This document shows positions 17,576 to 27,589 of a DNA stretch of 64,000 bases, piece after piece (position 1 is the stretch's first letter; the number at the start of each line of letters is the position of its first letter). The notes beneath the pieces were generated by a model. That model searched no databases, was not told the DNA's origin, and saw nothing but the letters and a program-made list of their open reading frames with translations. Source of the stretch: Candidatus Eisenbacteria bacterium (GTDB lineage: Bacteria; Eisenbacteria; RBG-16-71-46). A program made the translations under genes and the position numbers. The stretch covers positions 248,001 to 312,000 of the forward strand of contig JADLBL010000015.1 of NCBI GenBank assembly GCA_020847735.1, written 5' to 3'.

Positions 17576-17621
17576 GAACGCGAACCGCCCGGCGAGTCCG
17601 CTCGCCGGGCGGTTCGCGTTC
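17576..17621 (+). terminator. Very long GC-rich hairpin
   Basis: A perfect 21-bp inverted repeat (arms 17576-17596 and 17601-17621) around the tetraloop TCCG, 10 bases after the stop. No T tract follows. It is the longest perfect hairpin I found in the window. Confidence 0.6.
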
Positions 17622-17745
17622 GCTCCGCCCTCCGCCGCGGGCCCGCCCGCTCCCCGGGGCCGCCGACCGGCCCCGCGCCGGGGCCACTTGCCGGAGTGCG
17701 CTCGGACGCCTTCCGCCGTTCGCCGCCCGGCGCCCCGCTCCACGC

Positions 17746-17774
17746 TTGCCCTCGCTTCGGGCCGCCCGCATATT
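17746..17774 (+). promoter_or_regulatory. Promoter of the nfeD-SPFH operon
   Basis: TTGCCC (17746-17751) and CATATT (17769-17774) are 17 bases apart, 45 bases before the NfeD start. The GC-rich surroundings make the AT-rich -10 stand out. Confidence 0.5.
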
Positions 17775-17819
17775 CCCGCGCGCGCGGCGCACGCCGCGCG
17801 ACATCGGGAGGTGGGTCGC

Positions 17820-18254
17820 ATGAACGTCTGGAACTGGGTGCTCATCGTCGCGGGCGCCGTGCTCATTCTCGTCGAGGCTTCGCTCGGCGGCTTCGCCGGC
17901 TTCGACCTCGTCCTCATCGGCTCGGCGTTCGTCCTCGGCGGCGGACTCGGGCTCGCCTTCGGCAGCCCCGTCGCGGGCTTCATCACCGCGAGCGTGCTCT
18001 GCATCCTGTACATCGCCATCGGGCGGCGAATGGTCCGCAGCCGCATCCATACGCCGAAGGTCAGGACCAACACCGATGCGCTGGTGGACCGCGAAGGCGT
18101 GGTCGTTCAGCGCATCGCCGATCACGAGGCCGGTCAGGTGAAGCTGGGCGACGAAGTCTGGCGCGCCGAGCCCGCACCCGGCGCGGGGCCCTTCGAGCCG
18201 GGAGCACGGGTCACCGTGGCCGGCATCCACGGCGTCACCCTTCAGGTGAGGTAA
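17820..18254 (+). CDS. NfeD-like short membrane protein
   Basis: A 144-residue protein of the short NfeD class: three or four hydrophobic segments ([51 protein letters not shown]) and a C-terminal OB-fold domain (residues ~80-144) starting [13 protein letters not shown] and ending GVTLQVR. It has no N-terminal protease domain, unlike long NfeD. A GGGAGG precedes ATG 17820. The stop is two bases before the SPFH gene start. NfeD and SPFH/stomatin proteins form a conserved membrane pair linked to membrane microdomains and quality control; here they clearly form an operon. Confidence 0.88.
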   Translation: MNVWNWVLIVAGAVLILVEASLGGFAGFDLVLIGSAFVLGGGLGLAFGSPVAGFITASVLCILYIAIGRRMVRSRIHTPKVRTNTDALVDREGVVVQRIADHEAGQVKLGDEVWRAEPAPGAGPFEPGARVTVAGIHGVTLQVR

Positions 18255-18256
18255 CC

Positions 18257-19132
<876 letters not shown>

Positions 19133-19156
19133 GCCCGGAGTCCGACGAACGGCGGC

Positions 19157-19183
19157 GGCCCGCGCCCGAATGGGGCGCGGGCC
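19157..19183 (+). terminator. Hairpin after the SPFH gene
   Basis: Stem GGCCCGCGCCC / GGGCGCGGGCC (11 bp) with a 5-base loop, followed by GTTCGCGTT. It lies between the SPFH gene and the convergent protease gene ending at 19205. Confidence 0.6.
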
Positions 19184-19204
19184 GTTCGCGTTGCGGGCGG
19201 TTCG

Positions 19205-22200
19205 TCAGCGCCCGGCGACCGTGAGCGGGACCTCGCGCTCGGCCCCGTCACGCCGGATCACGAGCCTGACCGCCTGGCCGGGCGCGAGCGCCTTGAGCAT
19301 CGCCGAGTAGCCGCGCAGGTCGGAAATCTCGCGGCCGTCGAGCCGGACCAGTATGTCGCCCTCCTTGAGCCCGGCTTTCTCGGCGGGCGAGCCCTGCGTC
19401 ACCGCGGCGACCTTCACGCCCGGGCCCGCGAACGCGAAGTCGGGCATCGTCCCGATCGTGACCCGGCGGCCCTGCGCTCCCGAGGCGGTGGCGTCCGCCG
19501 CCGGCGCGCCATTCGCGGGCGGCCCGGGACGGGCGGACTCGATCGTGTTCGTGAGCGGCTCGGCGCGGTCGCCGAGGTACTGGATGGCTTCGCGCACGAA
19601 GGTCGCGACCCGCACGAGCCCCGGGCCGTCCACCTTGTCCGCGGTGTCGCCCGGCCCGTGGTAGTCCTCGTGCGCGTCGGTGAAGACCTGGACGGCCGGC
19701 ACGCCGCGCTCGATGAAGCTCTGCTGGTCGGAGGATTCGAGCGCCTCGGGAATCAGCCGTGGTTCGACGCCGGTGACGAAGCCGGCGCCGCGGAAGATGT
19801 GCTGCCACTCCGACGCCGTTCCGGCCGCGATCACCGAGAGCTTCTTCCCGTCGAGCCGGCCGACGGTGTCGAGGTTGATGACGCCGAGCATCTTGTCGAG
19901 CGGGAACGCCGGGTGAGCGGCGTAGTACCGCGAACCCTGCAGGCCGGATTCCTCGCCCGTGAAGGCGACGAAGACGAGCGTGCGCCCGGGCCGCTCGCCC
20001 GCCGCGAGCGACTTCGCCAGCTCGAGCAGGACCGCGACCCCGCTCGCGTTGTCGTCCGCCCCCGGATGCAGCCGGCCCTCGTCGCCCCGGTGAACGTCGG
20101 GCCAGCCGAATCCGAGGTGGTCGTAATGGGCGGTGAGCAGCGCGGACTGTCCGGCCCACGCCGCCTCACTGCCGCGCAGCACGCCGATCACGTTGCGCAG
20201 GCGCACCGGCACGCCCGACGGCGAGCGCGTGGACGGGAACTCCTGGAAGTAGCCGCCGCCGTCGCCCCCGGGCTCGAGGCCGGCCTTGCGGAACTCGGTG
20301 GCGATGTACTCCGCGGCCGCGTCCAGTCCCTTCGTGCCGACTCCACGGCCTTCGCGCTCGGGCGAGGCGAGCCAGCGCACGTGCTCCATCAGCGCCTGCT
20401 GCGAGAAGACCGGGGGCAACTCGGCGAGCGCGCGCCGCGGGGGCAGGGTCTGCGTCGCGGTCGCGAACGCCGCGAGAGCGCCGGCCGGCCCGGTTTGCGG
20501 ACCCAGCTCGACCCGCAGCGGCGAATCGGCGGTCGCCCACTGGCCCTTGAGCACGTTGGCGGGCTCCGCGCCCTCGAACCCGAGGTAGGAATACTTGCCG
20601 TAGTGCGGCAGCTTGCGTCCCAGTCCGGGAAGAGCCGCGAGATCGTCGGCGAAAATCCAACCAATCGCCTTCGCCGGGTCCGCCGGATGCCTGCGCACGA
20701 GCACCGCGCAATGCCCGGCCAGCGGCATGGACTCGCGATCCACGGCGAGCCGGTCCGGACCGAGCGTGAAGTCGCGTCCCGAGGCGAAGAGCTTCGGTGC
20801 GAGCGCGTTGCCCCGGCCGAGCAGCCACACCGGCCGGTCGGCGGGCAGCATGCGGAGTTCGGCGTCCGTCGTGAACTCGGGCGCGTGAACGTCGCTGCGC
20901 CAGCTTTCGACCAGCGCGCGGTAGGCCTTGCGCTCGGACTCTCCGGCGCGCGCGGGCAGCACCGCCAGCACACGAGGCTCGCCGAGGATCTGCCCGATGG
21001 AAGCCGGCGTCTCACGCGGATCGAGCAGCCGGAAGAGGTCGAACGAGGGGTCCACCTCCACGGACAGCGGCCGCGCGACGGTGCGGACCGAGAACGGCGT
21101 TCGCGCACCCCCGGTCCGGACCGTGTCGAGCACCGGCCCCGCCACCGTCCGCACCACGACCGGCACGTCGAGCTGGAACGCTTCGCCCGCCTGGGCCTGT
21201 TCGACGCTTCCGCGCAGCTCGTATCCGCCGCCCGAGGGACCGCTGCCGGAAACGCTCAGGCGCAACTCCGGCGCGCCGGTGCGGTTCAACTGCTCGGCGA
21301 ACAGTCGTCCCAGGTCCTGGCCGGAAACCGCCTCGAGCGAGGCGCGCACGTCCGCGAACGACGCCTGCCGGCCACGGAAGTCGCGATAGAACGCCGCGGC
21401 CCAGCGGCGGAACGCGTCGTCCCCGATCCGGCGGCGGACCATGTGGAAGAGCATCAGCGCCCGGCCGTAGCCGACGGCTTCCGTGGCGGCGCTGTGGCGC
21501 GAGCGGAACCGCGAGAGCGGAAAGTCACGGCCCTCGCGCACGTAGTCACGATACTTCTGCAGCACGTCGCGCCGGTACGCCTCGCCCTGCCCGCGCTGCT
21601 CCTGGATCAGGTGGTCGGCCATGTAGGCGGTCAGCCCCTCGCACCAGTTGCCGCCGCCGTAGTCCACGAACACCGAGTTCCCCCACCAGTTGTGGAGGAT
21701 CTCGTGCGGGTAGGAGGACGTGAGGATGAACGGGAAGCGGATCACCTGCGAGCCCAGCAGCGTGAAGCTCGGCATGCCGTAGCCCGTCTCCCAGAAGTTC
21801 TCGACGAGCGCGAACTTTCCGTACGGGTAGGGCCCGATCAGCCCGCGGTACATCTCGAGGTATTGCGCCGTCGCCTCGAGGTACTTCGCCGCCAGCGCGT
21901 CGTCCTTCCGGCGCAGGTAGACGAGCGCTTCGGCCGCGCCCGCCGACGCGCGATAGACGAGCAATGGCCCGCCGCAGACCGTGATCTCGTCCACGGGTCC
22001 GTGCGAATCCCAGCGCGCCACGCCCGCGTCGTCGCGCGAGGTGCCGTTCCCCGGGCTGATGACGTGCCAGCCCCCGGGCTCGGCGGCCTCGAGCGTGAAC
22101 TCGATCAGCCCCGGCCCCAGGCGCGGGTACCAGAAGCCTTCGCCCGCGAGATAGAGGCCGTCCTTCGAGACGATTCCCGCGGTCTGGCGGAAGCCTCGCG

Positions 22201-22639
22201 TGTACTGCTCGCGCTCGTCCGAGAGTGCGAAATCGAAGCGGCCGTCGTAGCGCAGCACGACCTGCCCGCCGGAGGCCGGCAGCGCGACGCGCCAGCGGCG
22301 CAAACGAACGGTCGAGTCGCGGTCGGCCGCCGTGGCGTCGAGGCCGGGGAAACGCCCGGCATCCTGTCCGGCCCGCGCCCCGGGTGCGTGGAGCGGGACC
22401 TCGGTGACCGTCGGCTCGGATCCGCGCAGCTCGAGCGCGGCGTTGAGCAGGAACTGCGCCTCGCCGTCCTTCACCTGCGATGCCGGGACGGTGAGCGTGT
22501 CGGTGACCGAGAGCCAGCCTCGCGCGGGGTCGAGCGCGATCTTCAGGCCGTGCCGGACGCGTGCTTCTCCCGCACCCGCGGCCGAAGCGAAGGCCGCGAG
22601 CAGCGCGAGCGCCGAAACCCAGCGCGCGGGGGCCGTCAC
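19205..22639 (-). CDS. Exported fusion: M1 aminopeptidase, M28 aminopeptidase, PDZ
   Basis: A 1144-residue exported protein with two different zinc-peptidase domains. After a signal peptide (WVSALALLAAFASAAGAG), residues ~30-480 form an M1 gluzincin domain with HEILHNWWG at 312. A linker of beta structure follows, then residues ~770-1030 form an M28 domain. Its ligand motifs are TAHYDHLG, GADDNASG (around 861), TGEESGLQGS, INLDTVGR and EDYHGPGD, so both metal sites look complete. A PDZ domain ends the protein (residues ~1050-1140). Both catalytic sets appear intact; it may degrade extracellular or periplasmic peptides stepwise. It starts at GTG, overlapping the stop of the upstream ChaN-like gene by four bases, so translation is coupled. 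Confidence 0.9.
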   Translation of the reverse strand: MTAPARWVSALALLAAFASAAGAGEARVRHGLKIALDPARGWLSVTDTLTVPASQVKDGEAQFLLNAALELRGSEPTVTEVPLHAPGARAGQDAGRFPGLDATAADRDSTVRLRRWRVALPASGGQVVLRYDGRFDFALSDEREQYTRGFRQTAGIVSKDGLYLAGEGFWYPRLGPGLIEFTLEAAEPGGWHVISPGNGTSRDDAGVARWDSHGPVDEITVCGGPLLVYRASAGAAEALVYLRRKDDALAAKYLEATAQYLEMYRGLIGPYPYGKFALVENFWETGYGMPSFTLLGSQVIRFPFILTSSYPHEILHNWWGNSVFVDYGGGNWCEGLTAYMADHLIQEQRGQGEAYRRDVLQKYRDYVREGRDFPLSRFRSRHSAATEAVGYGRALMLFHMVRRRIGDDAFRRWAAAFYRDFRGRQASFADVRASLEAVSGQDLGRLFAEQLNRTGAPELRLSVSGSGPSGGGYELRGSVEQAQAGEAFQLDVPVVVRTVAGPVLDTVRTGGARTPFSVRTVARPLSVEVDPSFDLFRLLDPRETPASIGQILGEPRVLAVLPARAGESERKAYRALVESWRSDVHAPEFTTDAELRMLPADRPVWLLGRGNALAPKLFASGRDFTLGPDRLAVDRESMPLAGHCAVLVRRHPADPAKAIGWIFADDLAALPGLGRKLPHYGKYSYLGFEGAEPANVLKGQWATADSPLRVELGPQTGPAGALAAFATATQTLPPRRALAELPPVFSQQALMEHVRWLASPEREGRGVGTKGLDAAAEYIATEFRKAGLEPGGDGGGYFQEFPSTRSPSGVPVRLRNVIGVLRGSEAAWAGQSALLTAHYDHLGFGWPDVHRGDEGRLHPGADDNASGVAVLLELAKSLAAGERPGRTLVFVAFTGEESGLQGSRYYAAHPAFPLDKMLGVINLDTVGRLDGKKLSVIAAGTASEWQHIFRGAGFVTGVEPRLIPEALESSDQQSFIERGVPAVQVFTDAHEDYHGPGDTADKVDGPGLVRVATFVREAIQYLGDRAEPLTNTIESARPGPPANGAPAADATASGAQGRRVTIGTMPDFAFAGPGVKVAAVTQGSPAEKAGLKEGDILVRLDGREISDLRGYSAMLKALAPGQAVRLVIRRDGAEREVPLTVAGR

Positions 22640-23904
22640 TTGGCGCTTCCGGCCGCGTCCGGGCTCGCCGCGGGCCGCCCCGGAGCCCGCCGCCGCAGGT
22701 GCACCCGCAAGTCGAGCTCGCGGCCCTCACGCCTCACGCGGTAGAGCACGTCGTCGCCCCAGCGCTTGTCCGCCATCAGCCGGTTGCTCGTTTCCTTGTC
22801 CGGGATCGGCTGGCCATCCATCGAGACCAGCTCGTCGCCTGCCCGGACGCCCGCAGCCTCGGCCGGTGAATCCTCGGCGACGTTGATCACCCGGTAGTAC
22901 TCGCCGCGCCGCGACTCGAGCGTCGAGATTCCCGAGGACGGATAGAGCGGGTCGCTCGTGGGCGGCAGACCCCAGACGAAATCGGCGTAGGAGGCGCGCA
23001 CCGTTCCGACCGGCGTTCCGCCCCATTCGTCGGCCACCGGCACCGGGATGACGCACGCCGTGCGTCCTTCGAACCACGGCTTCGCCTGGCGCTCGGCCCC
23101 GAGCCCGTAGGCCACGTGTCCCGAGCCGATCAGCACGACCATGATGGACTTCGCGTCGCCATGCCGCTTCAGCGCCTCGAGAGCGTTCCAGCCCATGGCC
23201 GCGTCCCAGGCGCACTGCGCGCGGTACATCCCCTCGAACATCGCTTCGGACATGCCGCCGTGCAGCGCGTCGGCGTCGCCGAAGTAGGCGCGAAAGAGCC
23301 GCCGGTGCTCGGCGCTCCCCAGGTCCACCCTGGGCGGCAGCATCGCCCTCGTCTCCACCGACAGCGAGTCGAAGCCCTTCGTTCGGACCGTGGTGACCGC
23401 GGCGCGCGGCAGGTTGACGGCGTACATCGGCAGATCCTTCTCGCGCGCGAATCGGAAGATGTCCCGGTAATAGTTCCAGTTGTATCCCCAGTTCCCGTAC
23501 CAGTGCGAGTCGGAGAGGAACGCCTCCTCGGTCCACTTGCGGTCGGTGTGCCAGCGGTCGAGCCACGGCTGCTCCGGCACCGGGTACATCTCGAGCCCGA
23601 TCATGACGTGGCGGCCGCGCCGTTCCAGCTCGCGAAGGACGGCCAGCTGCACGCGGTGGAATTCCATGTCCACGTGGCTCTCGCCGACGAACAGCAGCCT
23701 CACGTCGTCGAGTCGGGCGGCCAGCTCCGCCGGTCCGATCGTGTCGCCGCGCGCTGCGTCGGTGATGCCGTCGAGCACCACGGCGAGCTCACGGTCCCGG
23801 CGCGCCGGATCGCCGATCGGGAGGTTCGCGACGCGGTCTTCGGCGCGCGCCGCGGGAACGAGCAGTACGGAAAGCAGCAGCGCGGCGCGGGCGAATCGCT
23901 TCAT
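22636..23904 (-). CDS. Exported ChaN-like (haem-binding uptake family) protein with PDZ
   Basis: A 422-residue exported protein. Signal peptide (FARAALLLSVLLVPAARA), then a ChaN-like domain (DUF399/haem-binding uptake, residues ~50-300) with LLFVGESHVDMEFHRVQ and LIGSGHVAYGLG, in which a Glu and several His may bind iron or haem as in ChaN. Residues ~335-405 are a PDZ domain (SPAEAAGVRAGDELVSMDGQ). The stop overlaps the next gene's GTG start; that gene also ends in a PDZ domain. Family members are often lipoproteins taking part in iron acquisition; this one has no lipobox Cys. The PDZ suggests docking to protein C-termini. Substrate not known. Confidence 0.85.
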   Translation of the reverse strand: MKRFARAALLLSVLLVPAARAEDRVANLPIGDPARRDRELAVVLDGITDAARGDTIGPAELAARLDDVRLLFVGESHVDMEFHRVQLAVLRELERRGRHVMIGLEMYPVPEQPWLDRWHTDRKWTEEAFLSDSHWYGNWGYNWNYYRDIFRFAREKDLPMYAVNLPRAAVTTVRTKGFDSLSVETRAMLPPRVDLGSAEHRRLFRAYFGDADALHGGMSEAMFEGMYRAQCAWDAAMGWNALEALKRHGDAKSIMVVLIGSGHVAYGLGAERQAKPWFEGRTACVIPVPVADEWGGTPVGTVRASYADFVWGLPPTSDPLYPSSGISTLESRRGEYYRVINVAEDSPAEAAGVRAGDELVSMDGQPIPDKETSNRLMADKRWGDDVLYRVRREGRELDLRVHLRRRAPGRPAASPDAAGSAK

Positions 23905-24002
23905 CGGGGCACCTCGAAGGGGCGGGAACCGGAACGCCGCAGTCGAGCACACGCGCGCGGCGCGGGCAAGGCGCGGCGCGAGGGTCGAGGAGTCCCCGCT
24001 TC

Positions 24003-25010
24003 TCAGGCCGCCTTGCTCGCCGGGGTCGCGACGCGGTTGCGCCCGCCCTGCTTGGCGACCTTGAGGGCGCGCGTCACGGCCCTGACCAGGTCCTGCAGCG
24101 CGCTCGCATCGGTGGGAAACGCGGCGACGCCGACGCTCACCGTCACCGGGACCGGCGTTCCGGTCGAGAACGCGTGCTGCTCGACCGTGGCGCGCATGCG
24201 CTCGGCCACCTCGGTCGCGCCGTCGCGCCCGGTCTGCGGCAGGATCACCATGAAGGCGTCGTCGCCGCAGCGGGCCAGCACGTCGAACGAGCGCACCTGT
24301 CCGGCCAGAGCCGTCGCCAGCTCCTTGAGCAGCAGGCTGCCCTTCATCGCGCCCAGAGCTTCGCCGTGAACCTTGAGGCGGTCCACGTCCACGAGCACCA
24401 GCGAGAGTTCCTGGTTGTAGCGCCGCGCCCTGCGAACCTCGCGGCGCAGCGCGGTCCGCAGGTAATGAACGCCGTAGACGCCCGTGAGCGAGTCGGTGAC
24501 CGACGTGCGCTCGAGGCCGCTCGCCAGCCGCAGGCTGTCGAGCACCGAGCCGAGCCACGCGGCGAGCAGCAGCATCATGCGGATCTCGACCATCGTGTAG
24601 CGCGCCCGCGCGCGCCGCCGGTAGGCGGCGAGGTACGCCGGCGCCGCGTCACGGCCACGAACCGGAATGAACAGCGTCGGCCCGGGTTCGACACCCGGAC
24701 AACCGTCCGCCTCCGCCACGCGCGCGTCGTCGGTGACGACCGCGAGCGCCAGCGGCTCGGGCGCCTCGGCGAACCGGCGCAGCACCTCGCTGCCGCCCTC
24801 CGGCATGGACATCGCCGCCGCCGATGCGCTGCCCGAATGCAGGACCATGCGCTCGGCGCGTTTGCCGTTCGTCGTGAGCGCGACCGCGTCGGCATCGAGC
24901 AGCGTGAGCGCCGTTCGCAGCGCGAGATCGAACACCTCGGAACGGGTCCTGCGCTCGGCGGGGTCCCCGAGCTGCATGAGCACTTGAAGCGCGCGATCCG
25001 GCGCCGCCAT
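24003..25010 (-). CDS. GAF-like plus degenerate GGDEF protein
   Basis: About 335 residues. The N-terminal ~140 residues resemble a GAF sensor domain (DLALRTALTLLDADAVALT...PTLFIPVRGRD); the C-terminal half is a GGDEF domain (VTDSLTGVYGVHYLRTALRREV, LVLVDVDRLK). The signature loop reads RCGDDAFMVILP, i.e. GDDAF instead of GGDEF, and the usual IND..GH segment is also replaced, so diguanylate cyclase activity is doubtful. It may act as a GTP- or c-di-GMP-responsive sensor. I choose ATG 25010, because GGAGGAG lies 6 bases upstream; ATG 25016 would abut the Shine-Dalgarno, and an upstream GTG (25046) is possible. No membrane segment. Confidence 0.8.
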   Translation of the reverse strand: MAAPDRALQVLMQLGDPAERRTRSEVFDLALRTALTLLDADAVALTTNGKRAERMVLHSGSASAAAMSMPEGGSEVLRRFAEAPEPLALAVVTDDARVAEADGCPGVEPGPTLFIPVRGRDAAPAYLAAYRRRARARYTMVEIRMMLLLAAWLGSVLDSLRLASGLERTSVTDSLTGVYGVHYLRTALRREVRRARRYNQELSLVLVDVDRLKVHGEALGAMKGSLLLKELATALAGQVRSFDVLARCGDDAFMVILPQTGRDGATEVAERMRATVEQHAFSTGTPVPVTVSVGVAAFPTDASALQDLVRAVTRALKVAKQGGRNRVATPASKAA

Positions 25011-25088
25011 GGCCATCTCCTCCGACGGGGTGGGTTTCGTCACCACCGTTCATCGGCAGGCCACGGCCGGTTCCCCAGCCCGGAATCG

Positions 25089-25132
25089 GGGCCGTCCGGC
25101 CCGGGGAGCCGGGGCGATGGGCCGTCCGGCCC
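25089..25132. repeat. Two copies of a 14-bp GC palindrome
   Basis: GGGCCGTCCGGCCC (two 6-base arms around TC) occurs at 25089-25102 and again at 25119-25132, a 30-base period. It sits in the gap between the end of the decarboxylase gene and the GGDEF gene, both on the minus strand. It could act as a REP-like element or a terminator. Confidence 0.55.
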
Positions 25133-25143
25133 CCGCCCGCCGC

Positions 25144-26661
25144 TCAGGTCGCCTCGCCTCGCAGCTCCCGCGGGCGCAGTTCCGCGTCGATCCGGGCCGC
25201 CGCCCGCACGAGGATGCCCGGCAGCGCCTGCACGTCGGCCGACGCGGTGTGGAAGTTGACGATGCAGGCACGCAGCACGTACCGCCCGCGGACCACCGCG
25301 TTCGACACGAACGCCTCGCCCTCGCGCTGGCTGCGGTCGAGAACCGTCCGGTTGAGCGTGTCGAGGTACGCCTCGGCCCGTTCCTCGCCGACGCGCGCAC
25401 GCAGGTCGCGCGGAACGCAGCGGAAGGTCGTGATGCTCAGGGCCTGCGTGAAGAGCTCCAGCTCCGGGTGCGAGCGAACCGCCTCCGCCAGCTCGCGCGA
25501 GAGGCGCATGTCCTCCCCGATCATGGCGCGATAGCCGGCCGCGCCCGCGTGCTGGAGCATCAGCCAGACCTTGAGCGCGCGAAAGCCGCGCGAGTTCTGC
25601 ATTCCGAAGTCCACCAGGTTCATCGCGCGTTCGTCGAAGTGGTAATAGGGCGGGTGATAGGAAAACGCCGCGCGCAGCGCATCGGCGTCCCGAACGAGCG
25701 CGCAGCCGGCCTCGAGCGGCGCGTAAAGCCACTTGTGCGGGTCCACCGCGACCGAGTCGGCATCGGCGAGCGCGCGCAGGTCGGCGGGCGCTCCCGGCGC
25801 GGCGGCGGCGAAGCCGCCGTAGGCGCCGTCCACGTGGAACCACAGGTCGTGGCGGCGGCAGACGTCGCGAATCGCCGGCAGCGCGTCCACGGCGCCGGTG
25901 CTCACGGAACCGGCCGTGCCCACCACCAGGAACGGCCGCTCGCCCGCGGCCAGATCCGCCTCGATGCGCCGATCGAGCGCCGTGACGTCCATGCGCTGCG
26001 CCCCGTCCACCGGAATCCAGCGGATCGAGTCCGTTCCGAGACCGGCGAGGTCCGTCGCCTTCTGGATCCAGGTGTGTGTTTCGGAGGAGCAGTAGGCGCG
26101 CAGGGGCGGGCCCGCGGACGCGCCTTTCGCACGCACGTCCCAGCCGGCCTTCGCGGCACGCGCGGCGATGAAGCACACGAAGTTCGCCATGTTCCCGCCG
26201 CTCACGAGCAGCCCGCCGGCGTCGGTCGGGTAGCCGATCAGTCCGGCGATCCAGCGCACCGTCTCGAGCTCGATTTCGGTCGCCGCCGGCGCCAGCGCCC
26301 ACGAGCCGCAGTTCGGGTTCACCGCCGAGGCCAGCAGGTCGCCGAGGATGCCGATCGGCGCGGGTGGCGCGGTGATGTATCCGAAGAAGCGCGGGTGCTG
26401 GTTGAAGAGCGAGCGTTCGAACAGCGCGCGCGTCGCGCCGGCGAGCAGTTCGCCCGCCTCCGTGCCGCGCTCGGGCAGCGGCCGGCCCAGGCCGATCGCC
26501 TCGCGCAGGGCCGAAGGTGAAACGTCACGCGTCACCGGTCCGTCGGCGATCGCGGCCAGGCGCCCGGCCAGTTCGTCCACCAGACGGTGGCCGGCGGCGC
26601 GAAACGCCTCCGGGTTCATCGAAAGGGGCGTGGGTCGCGGGATTCGTCCGGCGTCGCTCAT
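25144..26661 (-). CDS. PLP-dependent group II amino-acid decarboxylase
   Basis: A 505-residue pyridoxal-phosphate decarboxylase of the group II (aromatic L-amino acid/glutamate) family. The PLP lysine is in VDPHKWLYAPLEAG around residue 310; FHVDGAYGGFAAAAPG supplies the Asp that contacts the ring nitrogen, and FGYITAPPAPIG and GNMANFVCFIAARAAKAG are the expected early blocks. The length is typical. The product would be an amine such as tyramine, tryptamine or GABA-like compounds; substrate cannot be deduced. It lies 49 bases downstream of the PIG-L deacetylase gene on the same strand, so the two may form a transcription unit. Confidence 0.9.
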   Translation of the reverse strand: MSDAGRIPRPTPLSMNPEAFRAAGHRLVDELAGRLAAIADGPVTRDVSPSALREAIGLGRPLPERGTEAGELLAGATRALFERSLFNQHPRFFGYITAPPAPIGILGDLLASAVNPNCGSWALAPAATEIELETVRWIAGLIGYPTDAGGLLVSGGNMANFVCFIAARAAKAGWDVRAKGASAGPPLRAYCSSETHTWIQKATDLAGLGTDSIRWIPVDGAQRMDVTALDRRIEADLAAGERPFLVVGTAGSVSTGAVDALPAIRDVCRRHDLWFHVDGAYGGFAAAAPGAPADLRALADADSVAVDPHKWLYAPLEAGCALVRDADALRAAFSYHPPYYHFDERAMNLVDFGMQNSRGFRALKVWLMLQHAGAAGYRAMIGEDMRLSRELAEAVRSHPELELFTQALSITTFRCVPRDLRARVGEERAEAYLDTLNRTVLDRSQREGEAFVSNAVVRGRYVLRACIVNFHTASADVQALPGILVRAAARIDAELRPRELRGEAT

Positions 26662-26709
26662 GCGGTTCCCCCCGGGGCTTGTCCGGTGTTGGCGGCCTGC
26701 GTGGCGGGC

Positions 26710-27546
26710 TCAGGCCCGTGTCGCGCGTAATCCTTCGAACAGATCGGTTTCGCGGGCCCGGCCGCCGTTCACCGTGCTCATGGCGCGGTAGTACGACTGC
26801 CAGCCCCACAGCGCCTCGTGCAGCTCCGGCGTGAGCGTGGCGAGCTTCTCGTAGGCGGTGACCTGCGACTCGTGGCAGGAGACCGCCCGCCACACGGTAT
26901 CCCAGCAGACCCGCGTATCAATGACGGTCGTGATCGCCCACGCCGGCCAGCCGCGGGCCTCGCGATCCACGCCATCCACGCGCGAGATCAACTTCCGGAA
27001 CGCGGCCTCGTACGCGGCCATCGCGGTGGGCGGCCAGGCGGCGAAGTAGAGCTTGGCCGCCGCATGCGGCGGGAGCCCGGCGCCCTCTCCCGAATACGCC
27101 CCGTCGGCCGCGGCGACCAGCGCGGCGGTCGTGAACTGCGAGATCGCGATGTGGTCCGGGTGGCCGTAGGAGCCCTCGGAGTCAAAGGTGAGCACGACCT
27201 GCGGACGAACCCGCCGCACCTGCGCGACGATCCGCCCGACGGCCTCGCGCGGATCGGCCTGGTCGAGGCGGCCGTCCACGTAGCCGAGCAGCGAGACGCT
27301 CCGCAGCCCCAGGACCTCCGCCGCGGCGCGCAGCTCGCGCTCGCGCAGCGCTCCCAGGGCGTCGGGGCCCGGGTGTTCGGGCGAGCCCTGCGGGTGGCCG
27401 CGAAAGCGGCCGCTCTGGCCGAGCGTCGCGGTGACCACGTGGGTTTCGACGCCCTCGGCGGCGTAATGCACGAGGGTGCCACCGAAGCCGAGCGACTCGT
27501 CGTCCGGGTGGGCCAGAACGGCGAGCAGTCGCAGGTTCTCGTCCAG
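26710..27546 (-). CDS. PIG-L family deacetylase, apparent CTG start
   Basis: A 278-residue LmbE/PIG-L zinc deacetylase (acts on N-acetylglucosamine-type sugars or related amides). Zinc ligands are in AHPDDES (residues 12-18) and YGHPDHIAIS. The frame is closed upstream by TAA at 27600-27598, and between that stop and the HPDD motif there is no ATG, GTG or TTG. The only well-placed start is CTG at 27546, with GGAGG 7 bases upstream. The first ATG/GTG start in frame (GTG 27471) would delete the essential HPDD motif. Family proteins act on small-molecule, mycothiol/bacillithiol-like or glycan substrates; which one is unknown. Cytoplasmic, no signal peptide. Confidence 0.88.
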   Translation of the reverse strand: MDENLRLLAVLAHPDDESLGFGGTLVHYAAEGVETHVVTATLGQSGRFRGHPQGSPEHPGPDALGALRERELRAAAEVLGLRSVSLLGYVDGRLDQADPREAVGRIVAQVRRVRPQVVLTFDSEGSYGHPDHIAISQFTTAALVAAADGAYSGEGAGLPPHAAAKLYFAAWPPTAMAAYEAAFRKLISRVDGVDREARGWPAWAITTVIDTRVCWDTVWRAVSCHESQVTAYEKLATLTPELHEALWGWQSYYRAMSTVNGGRARETDLFEGLRATRA

Positions 27547-27589
27547 GTGAATTCCTCCGAAGTCAGGGCTGGAGAATGACAGGTCCGGC

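Noticed and set aside
17576-17621. The 21-bp inverted repeat as a tRNA or mobile-element end
   Set aside because: No cloverleaf, no T-loop and no target duplication; position after a stop fits a terminator-like hairpin.
19658-22744. A 1028-codon open frame opposite the M1-M28-PDZ gene
   Set aside because: No family motifs and composition typical of a shadow; the minus-strand protein has complete HEXXH, M28 and PDZ motifs.
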